Assembly: GCA_021776885.1 (NCBI GenBank)
Contig: JAJFFA010000424.1
Span: 1-10,102, forward strand
From: Planctomycetota bacterium
GTDB taxonomy: Bacteria; Planctomycetota; UBA1135; GCA-002686595
Direction of reading: 5' to 3'
DNA length: 10,102 nt
Below are positions 1 through 8,873 of this stretch, one piece after another (position 1 is the stretch's first letter; each line of letters begins with the position of its first letter). The translations under genes and the position numbers were made by a program. The notes beneath the pieces were generated by a model. That model was given only the letters and a program-made list of their open reading frames with translations. It had not been told where the DNA came from and made no database searches.

Positions 1-1856
1 CCGCGCAGCTTGAGGTGACGGTACAGCTCGCGGGATTGCCCCGGGTTGACCCGCGGGTCGTCCTTGCCGTGCAGGATCAGGAGCGGCGTCTTCGACTGCC
101 CGGCGTAGTAGATCGGGCTGCGCTCGAGGAAGAACTGCCAGTCCTCCCAGGGGCGGTGCAGGGCGTGGACGAGGAACTCCTCGTCCGCGATGTCCGTCGT
201 GCCGACCTTCGAGATCTTGTTCGAGATGCCCACGAACATGACCCCGACGGCGAAGCGCTCGGAGTAGCGCGTCGAGCACCAGGCCGTGGCGTAGCCGCCG
301 TAGGAGCCGCCGGTCACGGCGACGCGCTCGGAGTCGACCAGGCCCTCCGCGATCAGGTGGTCGAGCGCGTCGATCAGGTCGTCGAACTCCGCGCCCGCGG
401 GGTCGCCCTGGCTGAGCTTGGCGAAGGCGACGCCGCGCCCCGTGCTGCCGCGGTAGTTGGTGTGGAACACGGCCATGCCGCGACCCGCAGCGACCTGGCC
501 GGGGTTCGAGTACGAGCTGAGCCAGCCGTTCGAGTGGTGCGACTCCGGGCCGCCGTGGACGTAGAGGATCAGGGGCACGCGCTCGCCGGGCGGCGTGCCG
601 ACGGGGCGGATCAGGATGCCCTCGATCTCGAGTCCGTCGCGGGCGGCGAAGCGCAGCGGCTCCTGGTCGCCGAGGGTCACCTCGGCCAGCCACGGGTTCG
701 AGTCGGTGAGGCGCGTCGGGCGCGCGTCGCCGTGGACCCTGTGGAAGACCTCGCCCGGGTGCTGCGGCGTGTCGCCGACGAAGGCGGCGCTGAGGCCGTC
801 CGCGGCCAAGGAGAGGGAGCTCAGGATCGGCCCGCCCGGCGCGACCAGGGTCGTGCGCTCGGCGCCGGGCTCGGCGCGCATCTTCTCCAGCACGCTCGAA
901 ACGCCGCGCCCGGCGACGAACATCAGGTGCTCGGCGTCCTGCCAGGCGACGCGCTGCACGGCGCCCTCGTACTCGGGCAAGAGTGGCGTCAGCTCGCCGC
1001 TGCGCGTCGAGGCCAGCATCAGGCGCGCGGCGACGGGGTCGTGGACGTCGCCGGCGCAGATCAGGGCCAGGTGCTCGCCGTCCGGGCTCCAGGCGAAGGA
1101 GCCGAACTTGCCCGGGTTCTCGATGCGCGCCAGAACTTCGCCGCTCTGCACGTCGACGATGCGTGTGCGCTGGCGCATGTAGCTGTCGTCCACCAGCGCC
1201 GTGGGCGCGACGGAGAGGGCCAGGCGCTCGCCCGCGGGGCTGTAGTCGAGGGCGTAGACCGAGCCCTCGACCTCGAGCTGCCGCGGCTCGGCGTCCGCGT
1301 CGACGATGGACGCGATCCAGACCTCGTTCGCTCGCCAGTCCTCCTCGTAGATCTCCTGGCGGAAGCCTTGCTTCTCCTGCTTCTCGCGCGCCTCCGACTT
1401 CGGGGCGGTGGAGCGCAGGGCCACGTGCACTCCGTCGGGCGCCAGGTCGTAGGCGCCGATCGAGCGTTCGTCGAGGGACGCGACGCGGCGCGCCTCCCCG
1501 CCGCGCAGCGGGATCACGTAGAGCGACGTGTGCTCGTCGCCGTCACGCTTGGCCAGGAAGGCGATGCCGCTGCCGTCGACGGTCCAGTGGGCGGAGCCCA
1601 CGCTGACCTCGCCGCTGACGAAGGGGCGCTCGTCGCCGCTGGCGAGGTCCAGGACCCAGAGCTCGCTCCAGGCACGGCCGTCGTCGCCACCCAGGGGGTC
1701 GCGCTGGACGCTGCGTGTGAAGGCGATGTGTCCGCCGTCGGGTGAGAGCTCGGCCGAGCGGACGCTCGCGAGCCGGGCCACGTCCTCCGGGGTCAGGACG
1801 CGCTGGGGAGCGGCGGGGGCACTCAGGAGGCACAGGGCGAGTAGCGTGCGGATCAT
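1..1856 (-). CDS. Secreted S9C-family prolyl oligopeptidase / acylaminoacyl-peptidase (3' end outside window)
   Basis: A serine peptidase of the prolyl oligopeptidase family, expected to cleave short peptides outside the cytoplasm. The 618 visible residues start with a hydrophobic signal peptide (MIRTLLALCLLSAPAAPQR, likely cut near residue 16). A WD40/beta-propeller-like region follows (about 30-380), with repeated SPDG-type blade motifs, then an alpha/beta hydrolase domain from about 385. The oxyanion-hole HGGP is at 434-437 and the nucleophile motif GGSYGGY has Ser518. HGKDD places the acid at about Asp600. By family spacing the catalytic His should lie some 30 residues further on, beyond the left edge, so the gene is cut by the window and not visibly broken. 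The ATG is preceded by GAGGA with a 5-nt spacer, which supports this start. The next gene is divergent, 112 bp away. The family call is firm; exact substrate is unknown. Confidence 0.93.
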   Translation of the reverse strand, partial: MIRTLLALCLLSAPAAPQRVLTPEDVARLASVRSAELSPDGGHIAFTRSVQRDPLGGDDGRAWSELWVLDLASGDERPFVSGEVSVGSAHWTVDGSGIAFLAKRDGDEHTSLYVIPLRGGEARRVASLDERSIGAYDLAPDGVHVALRSTAPKSEAREKQEKQGFRQEIYEEDWRANEVWIASIVDADAEPRQLEVEGSVYALDYSPAGERLALSVAPTALVDDSYMRQRTRIVDVQSGEVLARIENPGKFGSFAWSPDGEHLALICAGDVHDPVAARLMLASTRSGELTPLLPEYEGAVQRVAWQDAEHLMFVAGRGVSSVLEKMRAEPGAERTTLVAPGGPILSSLSLAADGLSAAFVGDTPQHPGEVFHRVHGDARPTRLTDSNPWLAEVTLGDQEPLRFAARDGLEIEGILIRPVGTPPGERVPLILYVHGGPESHHSNGWLSSYSNPGQVAAGRGMAVFHTNYRGSTGRGVAFAKLSQGDPAGAEFDDLIDALDHLIAEGLVDSERVAVTGGSYGGYATAWCSTRYSERFAVGVMFVGISNKISKVGTTDIADEEFLVHALHRPWEDWQFFLERSPIYYAGQSKTPLLILHGKDDPRVNPGQSRELYRHLKLR

Positions 1857-1861
1857 CGAAG

Positions 1862-1866
1862 TCCTC
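1862..1866 (-). promoter_or_regulatory. Ribosome binding site of the S9 peptidase gene
   Basis: On the minus strand GAGGA sits 5 nt before the ATG. This is a good Shine-Dalgarno match, and it contrasts with the divergent gene at 1969, which has none. Confidence 0.6.
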
Positions 1867-1928
1867 GGGCGGCTTTCGGGGCTGGGGTGGGGCGCAGCAG
1901 GATAACGCGTCGATCTGTGTCCCGGGGG

Positions 1929-1956
1929 TTGGCGCCCCGTTCGGCGGGCCTACGAT
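1929..1956 (+). promoter_or_regulatory. Possible sigma70-like promoter of the ZIP/efflux fusion gene
   Basis: TTGGCG (1929-1934) and TACGAT (1951-1956) are separated by 16 bp, in the 112-bp gap between two divergent genes. TACGAT matches four of six bases of the -10 consensus; the -35 match is partial. If used, transcription would start around 1962-1964, only a few bases before the ATG at 1969. That would fit the lack of any Shine-Dalgarno sequence there and suggest a nearly leaderless message. This is inferred from sequence only. Confidence 0.25.
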
Positions 1957-1968
1957 GCCCGGGTCGCG

Positions 1969-3984
<2,016 letters not shown>

Positions 3985-3987
<3 letters not shown>

Positions 3988-4011
3988 ACCCCGGGCCGCG
4001 CCGCGGGTTCA
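3985..4011. terminator. Candidate bidirectional terminator hairpin between convergent genes
   Basis: TGAACCC at 3985-3991 pairs perfectly with GGGTTCA at 4005-4011, across a 13-nt GC-only loop that may add a few pairs. The hairpin includes the TGA stop of the fusion gene and lies 24 bp short of the FKBP stop codon on the other strand. There is no long T run on either side, so intrinsic termination would be weak by E. coli rules. The position between convergent genes is the main argument. Confidence 0.45.
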
Positions 4012-4034
4012 TCCGCGCGCGCGGCCGGAGAGGT

Positions 4035-5219
4035 CTACGAGAGCACGCGCAGGAGCTCGATGACGAAGACCAGAGTCGAGTTGGGCGGCACGATCGGAGG
4101 GTTGCCGCGCTCGCCGTAGCCCATGTCGGGCGGGATCACGAGCAGCACCTTGCCGCCCTCGTAGATCTCCGTCATGCCATCGCCCCAGCCGGCGATGACG
4201 CCGTCCATGCGGAACTGCAGCGGCTGGCCGCGGTCGTAGGACGAGTCGATGGGCGTGCCGTCGGTCAGCCAGCCCGCGTAGTGGGTCAGGACCTCGTTCG
4301 CGCCCTCGCCAGGCTGTCCGCTGCCCAGGCGCAGGATCTTGTACTGGACGCCGAAGGGCGTGGTCTCGAGCTCGGAGTCGGGCGGCAGCTCGAACGCCGG
4401 TGCCTGGAAGGTGGACATCAGGCGCAGCTGCCAGATCGTGGTGGAGTTGGGCGGCGGCAAGCCGCGCCCCGTGCGATCGCCGAAGGCCAGCTCCGGCGGG
4501 GCCTTGATGACCACGCGCTGTCCCTCGGAGAGCAGGGCGACGCCCTCGCGCAGCACGGCGTAGGGCAGCTCGCCCACCACCCCGATCAGAGGCGCCTGGC
4601 TGACTGTCGAGCTCAGGTAGAACTTGCCCGCCTCGTCCCACATGGCGTACTCGAGCCAGGCCTGCCCCTCGAGGCCGATGGCCGGTCCCGCGCCTTCCTC
4701 GACGGTCTTCCACGCCAGGCCGGAGGCGGTGGTCGTGGCGCCGGCCTCATCGAAGGCGATGAACTCCGGGCCGACGGCGGTGATCGCGAGCAGCTCGAGC
4801 TCGTAGATCAGGTCGGTGTTGGCCGGAATCTTCGGCGGCCGACCGGTCACTCCGTAGGCCAGCTCGGAGGGGATGGTCAGCTTGACCTGCGCGCCCGGCG
4901 ACAGCATGACCAGGGCTTCGTTCAGACCCTCGATCACATCGCCCACTCCGAACTCGCTCGGCGTGCCCCGCTGGCGCGAGGAGTCGAACAGGGTCCCGTC
5001 GGCGAGCCAGCCGCTGTAGTGCACCTTGACCCGGTCCCCGGGCTTCGGGGGCGCCTGGCCGGTGCCCGGCTTCAGGACCGAGTACTTCAGGCCCGAGGCC
5101 GTGGTCACGATCTCGGTGTCGGCCGGGATCGGCGGGCCGTCCAGGGGGCTCGCGCTGGCCAGGGCGGCCGGGCCAAGGAGGAGCGGGGTCAAGAGCAAGG
5201 AGAGCGGGAGTCGAGGCAC
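4035..5219 (-). CDS. Secreted triple-domain FKBP-type peptidyl-prolyl cis-trans isomerase
   Basis: The product should speed prolyl-peptide bond isomerisation in folding proteins outside the cytoplasm. Its 394 residues start with a signal peptide (about 1-23, ending ALASA). Three FKBP units follow, each opening with a TTASGL-like motif at 39, 163 and 286, a period of 123-124 residues. Unit 1 keeps Tyr68, Phe78-Asp79, Phe90, Val95-Ile96 and Tyr122, but has Leu99 where the pocket Trp is usual. Unit 3 keeps Tyr314, Asp325, Phe336, Val341-Ile342, Trp345 and Tyr368, with Ile324 in place of Phe. Unit 2 keeps Tyr191 but has lost the FD pair and the VI pair, so it is probably not catalytic and may bind clients or act as a spacer. 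The start is GTG, chosen because GGAG lies 6 nt upstream and the signal peptide begins there. It is convergent with the transporter gene and divergent from the beta-barrel gene. Partners are unknown. Confidence 0.92.
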   Translation of the reverse strand: MPRLPLSLLLTPLLLGPAALASASPLDGPPIPADTEIVTTASGLKYSVLKPGTGQAPPKPGDRVKVHYSGWLADGTLFDSSRQRGTPSEFGVGDVIEGLNEALVMLSPGAQVKLTIPSELAYGVTGRPPKIPANTDLIYELELLAITAVGPEFIAFDEAGATTTASGLAWKTVEEGAGPAIGLEGQAWLEYAMWDEAGKFYLSSTVSQAPLIGVVGELPYAVLREGVALLSEGQRVVIKAPPELAFGDRTGRGLPPPNSTTIWQLRLMSTFQAPAFELPPDSELETTPFGVQYKILRLGSGQPGEGANEVLTHYAGWLTDGTPIDSSYDRGQPLQFRMDGVIAGWGDGMTEIYEGGKVLLVIPPDMGYGERGNPPIVPPNSTLVFVIELLRVLS

Positions 5220-5225
5220 GGGGGG

Positions 5226-5229
5226 CTCC
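5226..5229 (-). promoter_or_regulatory. Ribosome binding site supporting the GTG start of the FKBP gene
   Basis: On the minus strand GGAG lies 6 nt before the GTG at 5219. It sits inside a small palindrome, CTCCGtCGGAG (5226-5236), which could partly mask it in the message. No in-frame ATG gives a complete signal peptide, so this site decides the start. Confidence 0.5.
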
Positions 5230-5302
5230 GTCGGAGTTGGGGGGGAGGGCGAAACCTAACGATCGGCAGCCACGGGCCGCAATCCGCTGGAGGAGGGGGG
5301 CA

Positions 5303-5326
5303 CGTCCCGATCTTGGGATCGGGGCG
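5303..5326. promoter_or_regulatory. Inverted repeat / hairpin in the divergent promoter gap
   Basis: CCCGATC (5306-5312) and GATCGGG (5317-5323) are perfect reverse complements around a TTGG loop. Flanking bases extend the pairing to about 10 bp with one G-T pair. No T run follows, so a terminator is unlikely. It could be an operator for a dimeric regulator or a leader hairpin of the rightward transcript. It lies 84 bp from the FKBP start and 166 bp from the beta-barrel start. Confidence 0.4.
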
Positions 5327-5491
5327 CGGTACGGAGCCGGGCGCTTGGAGTTCGCGCCGGTTTGGACAAGGATTGGCCGAAGCAGCCCTGCGGGCTCGAC
5401 CCCGCCCGAAGCGCGGGCGGAGCCCCTCCGAAACGGCGTTCCGGGGCCCTACGCGGCGCCCTGGACGGCGAGTCCCGAACGTAACGATTCC

Positions 5492-6286
5492 ATGAAAGCA
5501 AGCTTCCTCGTTCCGCTCTTCGCCTCGGCCGTGGGTTGCTCCTTGCCGAGCGCCTCGGTGACCCCGCGCCTCGCCTTCTACGAAATCAGCGGCGATATCG
5601 GCGCCACGGACTCGAACTCCGGCGCCGTGGCGACCAGCGACGCCGAGCGCTTGGGGCTGATGAGCACCGATTCGACCTTCAGCCCGCGCGCGGACCTGGA
5701 ATTCGGACCGGCGCACCTCTCCGTCTCCGTGCTCGCCGCCGACTTCGCCGGCACGGGCGAGACGGAGGCGGCGATCACCATCGGCGGGATCACGATCTCG
5801 GGCAACCAGGACGTGGCCACGGACTTCCAGTACGAGGGCGTCACCGCGCTGCTGACCTTCGACGTGTTCCCGACCGGGCTGATCGAGCTGGGCATCGGCC
5901 TGGGCGCGACCCTGGTCGACATCAACCTTTCGATCGAGGAGCTCGACGGCTCCGGGATGCGCACGGGAAACAACGTCTCCACCGAGGAGACCCAGGCGAT
6001 CCCGCTGCTGGGCGCGCGCCTCGTCGTCAACCCGGGCAAGTTCCGGGTCTGGGCCGAGGTCGCGGCATTGCAGGCGGACATCGATGGCGTCGAGGCCTTC
6101 CTCGCGGACTTCGACCTGGCCGGGGAGGTGCGCCTCCTGGGTCTGACCGACGATCGCCTCGTCGGTAACCTGGTGATCGGCTACCGCGGCATCGTGGTCG
6201 ACGCCCAGTTCCAGGACCAGAACAGCGAGGTCGACGCCGACTTCCTGATCGCCGGCCCCTACGCCGGTCTGGAGATCTCCTTCTAG
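5492..6286 (+). CDS. Probable outer-membrane beta-barrel protein
   Basis: I do not recognise a named family. The 264 residues begin with a short signal peptide (MKASFLVPLFASAVGC). The rest alternates polar and hydrophobic residues in strand-like runs (for example 76-84, 93-103, 116-126, 130-148, 171-180, 183-193, 224-241 and 252-264) joined by acidic loops. The chain ends in Phe (GLEISF), the usual C-terminal residue for BAM-assembled outer-membrane barrels. Length and strand count fit a small barrel of about eight to ten strands. AVGC at 13-16 resembles a lipobox, although Ala at -3 is a weak match. Cleavage by signal peptidase I after SLPSA is an alternative. The start is chosen for the signal peptide; no clear Shine-Dalgarno sequence precedes it. 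The rhodanese gene follows on the same strand after 109 bp. The function, whether pore, adhesin or structural, is not readable from sequence. Confidence 0.75.
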   Translation: MKASFLVPLFASAVGCSLPSASVTPRLAFYEISGDIGATDSNSGAVATSDAERLGLMSTDSTFSPRADLEFGPAHLSVSVLAADFAGTGETEAAITIGGITISGNQDVATDFQYEGVTALLTFDVFPTGLIELGIGLGATLVDINLSIEELDGSGMRTGNNVSTEETQAIPLLGARLVVNPGKFRVWAEVAALQADIDGVEAFLADFDLAGEVRLLGLTDDRLVGNLVIGYRGIVVDAQFQDQNSEVDADFLIAGPYAGLEISF

Positions 6287-6395
6287 CTCTGGCGAGCCGC
6301 CCCTGTCCGGACCCGCAGGCAGCGGCGCGCGCCCGACTTCGCGCTCCTGCCCACGCGTGCTACCCTCGCCCGCGGCTCTCACAGGGCCGCTCCAC

Positions 6396-6998
6396 ATGCA
6401 CGCCCGCGCCCTCGCTCCCGCGCTGCTCACGCTCTTCGCGCTGCCCGCCGCCTGCACGGCGGGGGGCGCCTCCGATCCGGACGTAGCCAGTGCGCCCCCC
6501 CCGATCCCGGGGGTTGACGCGGCGGGTCCCGCCGTCCGCGCGACCCACCCCGACTGGCCGGCTACGAAGGAATGGGTGCGCACGAGCTTTCCGGATGCGC
6601 CGCGGGTGACCGTGCCCGAGCTGGCGGTGCAGCTCGAAGGCGAGCGGCCCCCGCTGCTCCTCGACGCCCGCTCCCCCGCTGAGTTCGCGGTCAGTCACCT
6701 GGCGCGGGCGCGCAACACCCCCGACCTCGAGCGGGCGCTGCAGGAGCTCGCCTCCGTGCCGAGCGGAACGCCCATCGTCGTCTACTGCTCGGTGGGCTAC
6801 CGCTCGGGCGGCCTGAGCGAGGCCTTGATCGAGCGCGGGTTCGAGGACGTCCGCAACCTGGAGGGCTCGCTCTTCGAGTGGGCCAACGCGGGCCTACCCC
6901 TCTACTGCGGTGGCCAGCGAGCGGAGCGCGTGCACCCCTTCGACGAGGAGTGGGGGCGGCTGCTCCAGCGCGAGCTCTGGTCCGAAGTGAGCGACTGA
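6396..6998 (+). CDS. Rhodanese-domain protein, probable lipoprotein
   Basis: A single-domain rhodanese of 200 residues, expected to carry or transfer sulfane sulfur through a cysteine persulfide. The N-terminus MHARALAPALLTLFALPAAC is hydrophobic and ends in a possible lipobox Cys20. A Pro/Ala-rich linker runs to about residue 50 and the rhodanese domain spans about 72-170. It has LLLDARSPAEF (Asp90), and the active-site loop CSVGYR (Cys131 to Arg136) fits the family CxxGxR pattern, so it should be catalytically competent. It continues with NLEGSLFEWANAGLPLY. A C-terminal extension with HPFDEEWGRLL (180-190) follows, a feature I associate with a subset of secreted single-domain rhodaneses. 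The ATG at 6396 is preferred over an upstream in-frame GTG (6357) because the signal peptide begins there; no strong Shine-Dalgarno is seen. The sulfur acceptor is unknown, and cyanide detoxification should not be assumed. Confidence 0.87.
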   Translation: MHARALAPALLTLFALPAACTAGGASDPDVASAPPPIPGVDAAGPAVRATHPDWPATKEWVRTSFPDAPRVTVPELAVQLEGERPPLLLDARSPAEFAVSHLARARNTPDLERALQELASVPSGTPIVVYCSVGYRSGGLSEALIERGFEDVRNLEGSLFEWANAGLPLYCGGQRAERVHPFDEEWGRLLQRELWSEVSD

Positions 6999-7022
6999 CG
7001 CGCGACTTCGCGTGGGAATGCC

Positions 7023-7038
7023 GAGGGCGCCCGCCCTC
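7023..7038. terminator. Candidate bidirectional terminator hairpin between rhodanese and fabI
   Basis: GAGGGC (7023-7028) pairs with GCCCTC (7033-7038) around a four-base GCCC loop. It overlaps the fabI stop codon (7037-7039, minus) and lies 24 bp past the rhodanese stop. No T run is present on either side. The position between convergent genes supports a shared transcription end. Confidence 0.45.
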
Positions 7039-7813
7039 AGGACACGCCCATGACGTGGAAGCCGCAGTCCACGTACAGGGTCGTACCTGTGATCGCGCTC
7101 GAGTCCGGGCCGAGCAGGAAGCGCGCGGCCGCACCGACGTCGGCGGCGGTCACGTTGCGCCGCAGGGGCGCGGTCTCGGCGATGCGGTCGATGATCGAGC
7201 CGAAGTCCTTCACCCCGGAGGCCGAGAGGGTGCGGATGGGGCCCGCGCTGATGGCGTTGACCCGCACGCCCGCCGGACCCAGGTCGTGGGCCAGGTAGCG
7301 CACCGCCGCCTCGAGGGCGGCCTTGGCGGTGCCCATCACGTTGTAGTTCGGGATCACGCGCTCCGAGCCGAGGTAGGTCAGGGTGACGATCGAGCCCTCG
7401 CGGCCCTCCATCAGGGGCTGGGCGCGGCGGGCCAGGTCGACGAGGGACCAGGACGAGACCTCGTGGGCGAGGGCGTAGCCGTCGCGGGTCGTGTCGATGA
7501 AGCGGCCGGCCAGCTCCTCGCGGCGGGCGTAGGCGATGGCGTGCACCATGGCGTCGAGGGCACCGAACTCGGTCTGCAGGCTCTCGAAGAGAGCGTCGAC
7601 CGAGGCGGGGTCGGTGACGTCGCAGGGCAGGACCAGGGAGCCCTCGAGCTCCTCGGCCAGGCTGCGCACCGGCTTCTCCAGGCGCTCGCCGGCGTAGGTC
7701 AGGGCGACCCGCGCGCCATCGGCCGCGAGGGCCTTGGCACAGCTCCAGGCGATGGAGCGCTTGTTGGCGACGCCGAGGACGAGAGCGGTCTTACCTTGCA
7801 TGCTGGAGCCCAT
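7037..7813 (-). CDS. fabI: Enoyl-[acyl-carrier-protein] reductase (NADH-type, FabI)
   Basis: FabI reduces the trans-2 double bond of enoyl-ACP with NAD(P)H, the last step of each fatty acid elongation round in the cytoplasm. The 258 residues match the family length (E. coli 262). The cofactor-binding start is GKTALVLGVANKRSIAW. The catalytic pattern is intact: Tyr147, nine residues, Tyr157, six residues, Lys164 (TYLGSERVIPNY then NVMGTAK). The substrate-loop hallmark GPIRTLSASG is at 191-200. Residue Ala94 stands where E. coli has Gly93, a site known for triclosan resistance changes; some other FabI proteins also carry Ala, so resistance should not be inferred. The start ATG at 7813 gives an N-terminus close to that of E. 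coli. A second in-frame ATG at 7801 (MQGKTAL) is equally possible, and neither has a good Shine-Dalgarno sequence. The gene stands alone, divergent from the next by 126 bp. Likely essential, unless another ENR isozyme exists. Confidence 0.96.
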   Translation of the reverse strand: MGSSMQGKTALVLGVANKRSIAWSCAKALAADGARVALTYAGERLEKPVRSLAEELEGSLVLPCDVTDPASVDALFESLQTEFGALDAMVHAIAYARREELAGRFIDTTRDGYALAHEVSSWSLVDLARRAQPLMEGREGSIVTLTYLGSERVIPNYNVMGTAKAALEAAVRYLAHDLGPAGVRVNAISAGPIRTLSASGVKDFGSIIDRIAETAPLRRNVTAADVGAAARFLLGPDSSAITGTTLYVDCGFHVMGVS

Positions 7814-7928
7814 CCGGGACTGCTCTAACAAACCGAGCGCGGCGGGGGAAGGCCGTGGGCGGGATCGGGGCGGGGAGGAAATCCGAGAAAGTCGGAGCCC
7901 AGGTCGGGGTCGGCCCGGTCCCCATGGT

Positions 7929-7934
7929 GGAGGA
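7929..7934 (+). promoter_or_regulatory. Strong ribosome binding site before a TTG start
   Basis: GGAGGA is followed by a 5-nt spacer and TTG at 7940. This is the best Shine-Dalgarno match in the window. It selects the rare TTG start over an upstream ATG (7924), which lies in another frame. Confidence 0.65.
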
Positions 7935-7939
7935 CGACG

Positions 7940-8857
7940 TTGCTGACCCGCGAGCAAGCCGAGATCGAAGCCATCGCGTGGGTCCTGCTCACCGAGCGTG
8001 GGATCGAGGACCTCGACCCGGGGACGGTTGCTTCCGCCAGCGTCGAGTGCGAGCTGGAGCGGGTGCGGGCTGCAGAGCAGTCGGCGCTGCTCAGCCAGGC
8101 CGCCGAGCTGGCCAGTGTCGCGCGCCACCCGCGGCGGGCCCTGATCGGGCCGCCCGCACACCCTGAGGTGCTGAAGTCCTGGCGCCGGGGTCTGCGCAGC
8201 GAGCTGCTCCAGGTGCGTAGCGAGGGCGGGCCGCTGGCCCGCGAGCTCCTGGCCTGCGCCTTCGGGCACCCCGCCTCGTGGCCGGTCGAGACGGGGGGCC
8301 GCCTCGCGCGTCGCGCCCTGGCCCTCGACGGCCACCCGGCGGCGCGTCTGGCCCTGGCCCGGGCGCGCCTGGCCCAGGGACACTCCGTCCCGGCCGGGTC
8401 CGAGCTCGAACGGGTTGTGGCAGCTCTCGAGCTGCGCCGGGAGTGCCGCCGCACCCCGGCCCTGCGGCTGCGGGCGGCGACCACGGAGGCCGCTCTCATG
8501 GAAGCGGGTGGTGACCTCCCGGGAGCCCTGCTGCGGGCTGAAGCCGGGGGCCGCCTGCGGATCAGCGGCCCCTACTGGGCCTTGATCGGAGTGGCCTTGG
8601 GCGCCGCCCTGGAGCAGCTTCCCGCGGCTCGGCGCTGCCTGGCCCGGCTCCATTCCCATGCGCGCATGGACCAGGAAGGGTTGCGGGCCCGCGAAGTCGA
8701 GCGCGAGGTCGACGCGGCGCTGGATGACCTCCGCCGCCGGGCGCCGGCCTGGGATCGCATCGACCCGCTGCGGCGCGGTCTGCGCCAGCTGGTCCAGGAG
8801 GTCGACGCAGGGGCGCGCGCCTGGCCCTTGATGGAGCAGCTCGCGAGCCTGCTCTGA
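7940..8857 (+). CDS. Uncharacterised alpha-helical protein with TPR-like segments
   Basis: I do not recognise a family. The 305-residue product is rich in Ala, Leu, Arg and Glu. It has no signal peptide or membrane helix, so it is probably cytoplasmic. The second half reads as antiparallel helix pairs with Ala/Leu spacing like tetratricopeptide repeats: about 119-146, 175-203 and 212-240 (for example ALIGVALGAALEQLPAARRC). The repeats are too divergent to call from sequence alone. The N-terminal 70 residues form two or three helices with acidic faces, and the C-terminal stretch 245-305 is again helical and highly charged. The frame is supported by the GGAGGA site before its TTG start and by a protein-like composition, unlike the Arg/Pro-rich shadows around it. 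The gene is divergent from fabI; a hairpin follows its stop. A scaffold or protein-binding role would suit TPR-like folds, but this is a guess. Confidence 0.72.
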   Translation: MLTREQAEIEAIAWVLLTERGIEDLDPGTVASASVECELERVRAAEQSALLSQAAELASVARHPRRALIGPPAHPEVLKSWRRGLRSELLQVRSEGGPLARELLACAFGHPASWPVETGGRLARRALALDGHPAARLALARARLAQGHSVPAGSELERVVAALELRRECRRTPALRLRAATTEAALMEAGGDLPGALLRAEAGGRLRISGPYWALIGVALGAALEQLPAARRCLARLHSHARMDQEGLRAREVEREVDAALDDLRRRAPAWDRIDPLRRGLRQLVQEVDAGARAWPLMEQLASLL

Positions 8858-8859
8858 GC

Positions 8860-8873
8860 CGGCACGGGTGCCG
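8860..8873 (+). terminator. Weak candidate terminator hairpin after the TPR-like gene
   Basis: CGGCAC (8860-8865) and GTGCCG (8868-8873) are perfect reverse complements two bases apart, starting 3 bp after the stop codon. In RNA the realistic form is a 5-bp stem with a 4-nt loop. No T run follows, so the call rests on position. Confidence 0.35.

Larger units (their letters stand above)
5220..5491. other. 272-bp non-coding gap between divergent FKBP and beta-barrel genes
   Basis: This gap should hold both promoters. For the FKBP gene a weak TTGCGG (5282-5277, minus strand) and TAGGTT (5258-5253, minus) pair has an 18-bp spacer. For the beta-barrel gene I see no convincing -35/-10 pair and no Shine-Dalgarno sequence before the ATG at 5492. 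TAACGAT occurs twice, at 5257-5263 and just before the ATG. A long + frame runs through the gap, but its translation is low-complexity and lacks any signal peptide until 5492, so I treat it as untranslated. Confidence 0.5.

Noticed and set aside
15..1745. A long open frame (576 codons) on the plus strand
   Set aside because: It is antisense to the S9 peptidase, whose frame shows a signal peptide, Ser and Asp motifs and a good ribosome site. The plus-strand product is Arg/Ala/Gly/Asp-rich with no motif; such shadows are common in very GC-rich DNA.
5253..5488. TAACGAT occurring at two places in the FKBP / beta-barrel gap as a shared operator
   Set aside because: Only seven bases, and only two copies nearby. 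It could easily be chance without genome-wide counts.
5189..6583. A 464-codon minus-strand frame opposite the beta-barrel and rhodanese genes
   Set aside because: No motif and a biased composition. The plus-strand frames have signal peptides, a terminal Phe and the CxxGxR loop.
7530..7540. Ala94 of FabI as a triclosan-resistance change
   Set aside because: The position matches E. coli Gly93, but Ala occurs naturally in other FabI proteins, so no resistance claim is justified.
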